DNA of 47,668 nucleotides from Burkholderiales bacterium (lineage in GTDB: Bacteria > Pseudomonadota > Gammaproteobacteria > Burkholderiales > Burkholderiaceae_C), in the NCBI GenBank assembly GCA_028864885.1, contig JAGWLR010000020.1, positions 1 through 47,668 on the forward strand. Reading direction: 5' to 3'. The position numbers were made by a program, and so were the translations under genes. Under the pieces are notes generated by a model, which saw only the letters and a program-made list of their open reading frames with translations, was not told the origin of the DNA and searched no databases. How positions within the stretch are numbered: position 1 is the first letter of the stretch; the number at the start of each line of letters is the position of its first letter. This document shows, piece by piece, positions 44,913 through 47,668 of the stretch.

Positions 44913-45492
44913 CGCTGCAATTGGGATAGACGTGTCGGATTCCTGGGCGATCAAAATGCTCATCTCGTGGAAGGACCACTCGTGGTGGAGACTCACCTCG
45001 CGTTACCGATCCCTCGACGTGACCGTCTTGATAGATATGGATTTCGAGCGCGTATGGATGGCCATTGGAGCGGTCGTCAACAAGTGCTTCTGCCTCCCGC
45101 CAGATCGGTATCCGATCTTCAAAAGTGCGCTGGCCAAAAGAATAGGGGTTAGCAACTTGACGCATGCAGTAACTAGCAGTCCAACGAACCTTCACTTTCA
45201 TTGGCAGCTTTACTCCTGGGACATAAGAGACGCAACAAACAGAGCCACTTCCACCCGAGGTAGGGCTGCTCACGTACAAGTTCCCACCGCCCTGTCCATT
45301 AACAGTAAAACTATCTATGTAGTCATCGGTGTAGTTGTAGCCTTGAATCAATAAGGCCACGGATTCTCCGCTCGACCTTTCTGAGCGCGCATTAAGGCCA
45401 GGCACTTGCGCGCAAGCCTGAAGCCCGACGAGCATCCAAGCACTTATTAAAAAAGCCATCCACTTCACAAAATGTCCTTCATTGCTTCTCAT
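44890..45492 (-). CDS. DUF3304 lipoprotein, probable immunity protein
   Basis: 200 residues from the ATG at 45492, which overlaps the DUF4123 stop as ATGA. Lipoprotein signal (WMAFLISAWMLVGLQAC, lipobox LQAC). The mature part has DUF3304 features: IQGYNYTDDYIDSFTVNGQG, GSVCCVSYVPGVKLPMKVKV and a C-terminal LEIHIYQDGHVEG. DUF3304 proteins are common next to Tle1 effectors and a periplasmic lipoprotein fits protection against a periplasmic lipase; the immunity role is inference. Low GC, like the effector. Confidence 0.85.
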   Translation of the reverse strand: MRSNEGHFVKWMAFLISAWMLVGLQACAQVPGLNARSERSSGESVALLIQGYNYTDDYIDSFTVNGQGGGNLYVSSPTSGGSGSVCCVSYVPGVKLPMKVKVRWTASYCMRQVANPYSFGQRTFEDRIPIWREAEALVDDRSNGHPYALEIHIYQDGHVEGSVTRGESPPRVVLPRDEHFDRPGIRHVYPNCSDDILKSN

Positions 45493-46364
45493 CGAGTCGC
45501 TTGCTTGACCGCTTGCAACAAGGTGATCTTTCCTTCCTTGATCGGATCCAACAACGCCTGCCATTGAGGCTGGGTCAAAAAGTCAATGCCAAGCTTGAGC
45601 GCCAAAACGGTCAATAAAACCCGATCAGCAAAGCTTGTCAAATTCAATTCATTGGCTTGATTCAACCAAGCGCGGGTAAACGGCACACGTTGGACTGGAT
45701 CCAACGACAGGAACTGATTTGGTACTTCACGAACCAGCTCTGGCATGACTTGATCGACTTCAGACGCCGCAAGCATCTGATCAAATTGCTGTTGACTCAA
45801 GTGCAAAGGCGCATTGAAACTGTCTTGCACACTTTGGAACAAGGAGATCGTTTCGAATTGTCTTGCTCGGCTCACATAAGCCCAACTGTGACCCAAGGTC
45901 CACCAAGAACGGGCCTGCTCTGCGTTCAAGGCTGTCTTTAACTCGGGTAGCACACGTGGATCAAAAAAGCGCAATAAAACTGCGTAGTGATCAGGCAGCT
46001 CTGCAAAAGTGCGTTGATGCAAGCGTTCTGACAGCGCGTCCGGTGGCAGGTCACTTTTAAGCCAAGTCACGCAAGCGCTCTGCTTGGCCCACGCGATCGA
46101 TTGATCCAACGTGATGCTAAATCCTCGGTGTGGCAAGGTCGGAAGTTCAGCCAACCAGACACCCGCTTCCTGTGCATCAGGACGAGCATCACGTAAGATG
46201 TTCTGCGCGCCGCAATTCATCAATACCTGAAGGGCGGCTAGACGTTGCTCATGAAGGTTAGCCAGATCGACCAAGGCAAAGATCCGAATTTCGCCGGCGA
46301 CATGTGAGGCCCAATCTCGAAGTGAGGACTCCCACATGGGCTGGGTTGGCAATTTTTGCACCAC
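45489..46364 (-). CDS. DUF4123 adaptor/chaperone for a type VI effector
   Basis: 291 residues if read from the GTG at 46364, two bases after the vgrG stop, with GCGGGG upstream; an ATG at 46337 is the alternative, and the open frame further upstream only reads vgrG in another frame. DUF4123 features: IFALVDLANLHEQRLAALQ at the N-terminus, HRGFSITLDQSIAWAKQ, YAVLLRFFDPRVLPEL near the middle and ARSWWTLGHSWAY. DUF4123 proteins load specific effectors onto VgrG. Placed between vgrG and the effector-immunity pair exactly as expected. Confidence 0.88.
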   Translation of the reverse strand: MVQKLPTQPMWESSLRDWASHVAGEIRIFALVDLANLHEQRLAALQVLMNCGAQNILRDARPDAQEAGVWLAELPTLPHRGFSITLDQSIAWAKQSACVTWLKSDLPPDALSERLHQRTFAELPDHYAVLLRFFDPRVLPELKTALNAEQARSWWTLGHSWAYVSRARQFETISLFQSVQDSFNAPLHLSQQQFDQMLAASEVDQVMPELVREVPNQFLSLDPVQRVPFTRAWLNQANELNLTSFADRVLLTVLALKLGIDFLTQPQWQALLDPIKEGKITLLQAVKQATR

Positions 46365-46366
46365 GA

Positions 46367-47668
46367 TCAACCCCGCTTGGCAAAAGGCGAGCCACTCTTG
46401 GCCGCGCTCAGCAAACACGCAACGCAAACACTTTGCGGCATGGTTGGCATCTGCCAAGACATCGTCCCGCCCCCCACCATCGACTTCATCCCCGCCTGCA
46501 CGGTGATCTTGCCGGGGCACTCTGCCTTGAAGCTGCCGCCTTCAATCGTGATGCTGGCGCCGCCCGCCACAGCGAGGGTGATCTTCTTGGCCGAGGCGAT
46601 GTTGATGGCACCATTGGCCGATTTGATCTCTAAGGCCTGCTTGGCAGCCACTTGGGCCGGTCCGGCCTGCGCTTGCAGATCGATGTCGCCTTGCGCGGCA
46701 ATCAGGCTCAAGCCTTTACCCATGGCCTCGTTGCCGGCCTGAATCGCGCCAGCCAGGATGCCGATGGCTTGCCCGGTATGGATGCGTGCCTGGCCGCCGG
46801 AAGCGATCTGGCTGTCTTGCCCGCTGGCGATCTGGGTGGTGTCGTTGGCAGACACGATCCAGTCTTGCCCTGCGGTGATCCCCACACCGGCCTTGCCCAC
46901 GATGGCAAGGTTGGCATCTTCCATGTGGGGCAGCTGGGTATCCGGCAAGGTGTGGCCGAGGCTTTGTGGCAGCTGGGCATGGTCGCCCTGGGCGCTGGCC
47001 AGGGCCACGGTTTGGTGCGTGGCAGCCGCCTGGTTGAAGGTGCTGGCCAGTTGCTGGGCTTGTTTGGCCAGGGCGGTGCCGGGTGCGTTGTCGCCAGCCG
47101 GTGTGGCGGGTTGCCCCGCGCCGCCCCCTAATCCAAACGTAGTCAGCATCACGCCCCGGGCCGCACGCAGGCCACCCCAGGCGTCGGTGCGCAGCTCGAA
47201 GCCCTGGCCACGGAAGCTGCCGCGGTGGTTGTCGGCCTGATGCAGCAGGTGGCCCATTTGCAGCCAGGTCTGGCTTTGCGTGCTGTGCAGTTGGGTGCGC
47301 AACTGGCTGGGGGTGTCATCAAACACCAGCTGGTTGTAGCCGTCACCGCCAAGCTCTTTGCTCTTGATGCCGCTCATCGCGGCGGCGTTGTTCTGCCCCG
47401 GCTGCCCTGGCGCGGCGCCGTGCCAAGGCGGGCTGTTCCCGCCGGTGCCGCTGTTGATCAGGTTACCTTGGGCGCTGGGGTGGTGATCGGTGCTGTCGGC
47501 AAAGGCCGTCGTGTCGGCACTTTGGGTTTGCCCGCCTGGCGTGGGCGGGGTGCCGCCCTGGCCTTGGCCGTTGTACAAGCTGGCCAGCACGAAGGGCTGG
47601 TCGATGTCGTTGTTGAGGAAGCCCACCAGCACTTCCTGCCCAATTCGGGGGATGAACTGCTGGCCCAT
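46367..47668 (-). CDS. vgrG: Type VI secretion spike protein VgrG, C-terminal part (5' end outside window)
   Basis: 433 residues visible. It opens inside the gp5-like OB-fold part (GQQFIPRIGQEVLVGFLNND), followed by a Gly/Pro/Gln-rich linker, a KSKELGGDGYNQLVFDDTP segment, then the beta-helical DUF2345 region with repeated short motifs (GITAGQDWIVSA, SQIASGGQARIHTGQ, ALEIKSANGAINIASAKK). The tail ends CVACLLSAAKSGSPFAKRG, a form I associate with betaproteobacterial VgrGs. There is no extra effector domain. The gene is high in GC, in contrast to the cargo genes downstream. First visible gene of the vgrG-DUF4123-DUF3304-Tle1 operon. Confidence 0.95.
   Translation of the reverse strand: MGQQFIPRIGQEVLVGFLNNDIDQPFVLASLYNGQGQGGTPPTPGGQTQSADTTAFADSTDHHPSAQGNLINSGTGGNSPPWHGAAPGQPGQNNAAAMSGIKSKELGGDGYNQLVFDDTPSQLRTQLHSTQSQTWLQMGHLLHQADNHRGSFRGQGFELRTDAWGGLRAARGVMLTTFGLGGGAGQPATPAGDNAPGTALAKQAQQLASTFNQAAATHQTVALASAQGDHAQLPQSLGHTLPDTQLPHMEDANLAIVGKAGVGITAGQDWIVSANDTTQIASGQDSQIASGGQARIHTGQAIGILAGAIQAGNEAMGKGLSLIAAQGDIDLQAQAGPAQVAAKQALEIKSANGAINIASAKKITLAVAGGASITIEGGSFKAECPGKITVQAGMKSMVGGGTMSWQMPTMPQSVCVACLLSAAKSGSPFAKRG

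Overview
The window reads as chromosomal DNA of a high-GC betaproteobacterium of the order Burkholderiales. The grounds are paired but separated flhD and flhC master regulators, a VgrG with a DUF2345 tail, a PmrA/QseB-type two-component pair, a DUF1289 protein and generally GC-rich codon use. I cannot name the genus. No rRNA, tRNA, insertion sequence or CRISPR array is visible.

Layout. 1-6191: a partial small membrane protein, the lytic transglycosylase MltA, an HSL-type esterase, an exported protein of unknown function, an HDOD signalling protein and the primosome helicase PriA. 6192-7165: a gene-free stretch with two roughly 240-bp direct repeats exactly 444 bp apart, each carrying DnaA-box-like sites, so it looks like a replication origin or a DnaA-binding locus. 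7166-18715: a 70-residue protein, a membrane hybrid kinase, a Methyltransf_32/SET methyltransferase pair, a REC-GGDEF protein with a very large CHASE-PAS hybrid kinase, and an OmpR-type regulator with its kinase. 18835-24281: a Pal-like lipoprotein, a lone PstS, a metallo-beta-lactamase-fold hydrolase and the ahpC/ahpF peroxide defence genes.

24516-33651 is the most unusual part. flhD and flhC, normally adjacent, lie about 7.9 kb apart. Between them, on the opposite strand, sits a tight four-gene signalling operon: MASE3 hybrid kinase, REC/HD-GYP phosphodiesterase, FIST sensor and PAS hybrid kinase. Each flh gene carries its own copy of a 118-bp leader, about 80% identical by hand alignment. 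Part of that leader motif also occurs just upstream of priA.

33807-42933: a DUF1289 protein, an exported cysteine-containing protein, a NarL-type regulator with two divergent NarX-like kinases, a short relic of a third kinase, a Tat-exported phospholipase C with a translationally coupled GspC-like small protein, a conserved hypothetical protein, a protein made of three tandem PTPS/QueD-like domains and a thioesterase. 42972-47668: a type VI secretion cargo cassette read leftwards (vgrG, DUF4123 adaptor, DUF3304 lipoprotein immunity candidate, Tle1-like DUF2235 lipase), whose cargo end is visibly poorer in GC than the rest.

The window is very rich in signal transduction: four hybrid kinases, three plain kinases, four response regulators (one GGDEF, one HD-GYP), a FIST protein and an HDOD protein. 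The working picture is a locus where c-di-GMP turnover and several phosphorelays sit beside, and physically inside, the flagellar master regulator genes.
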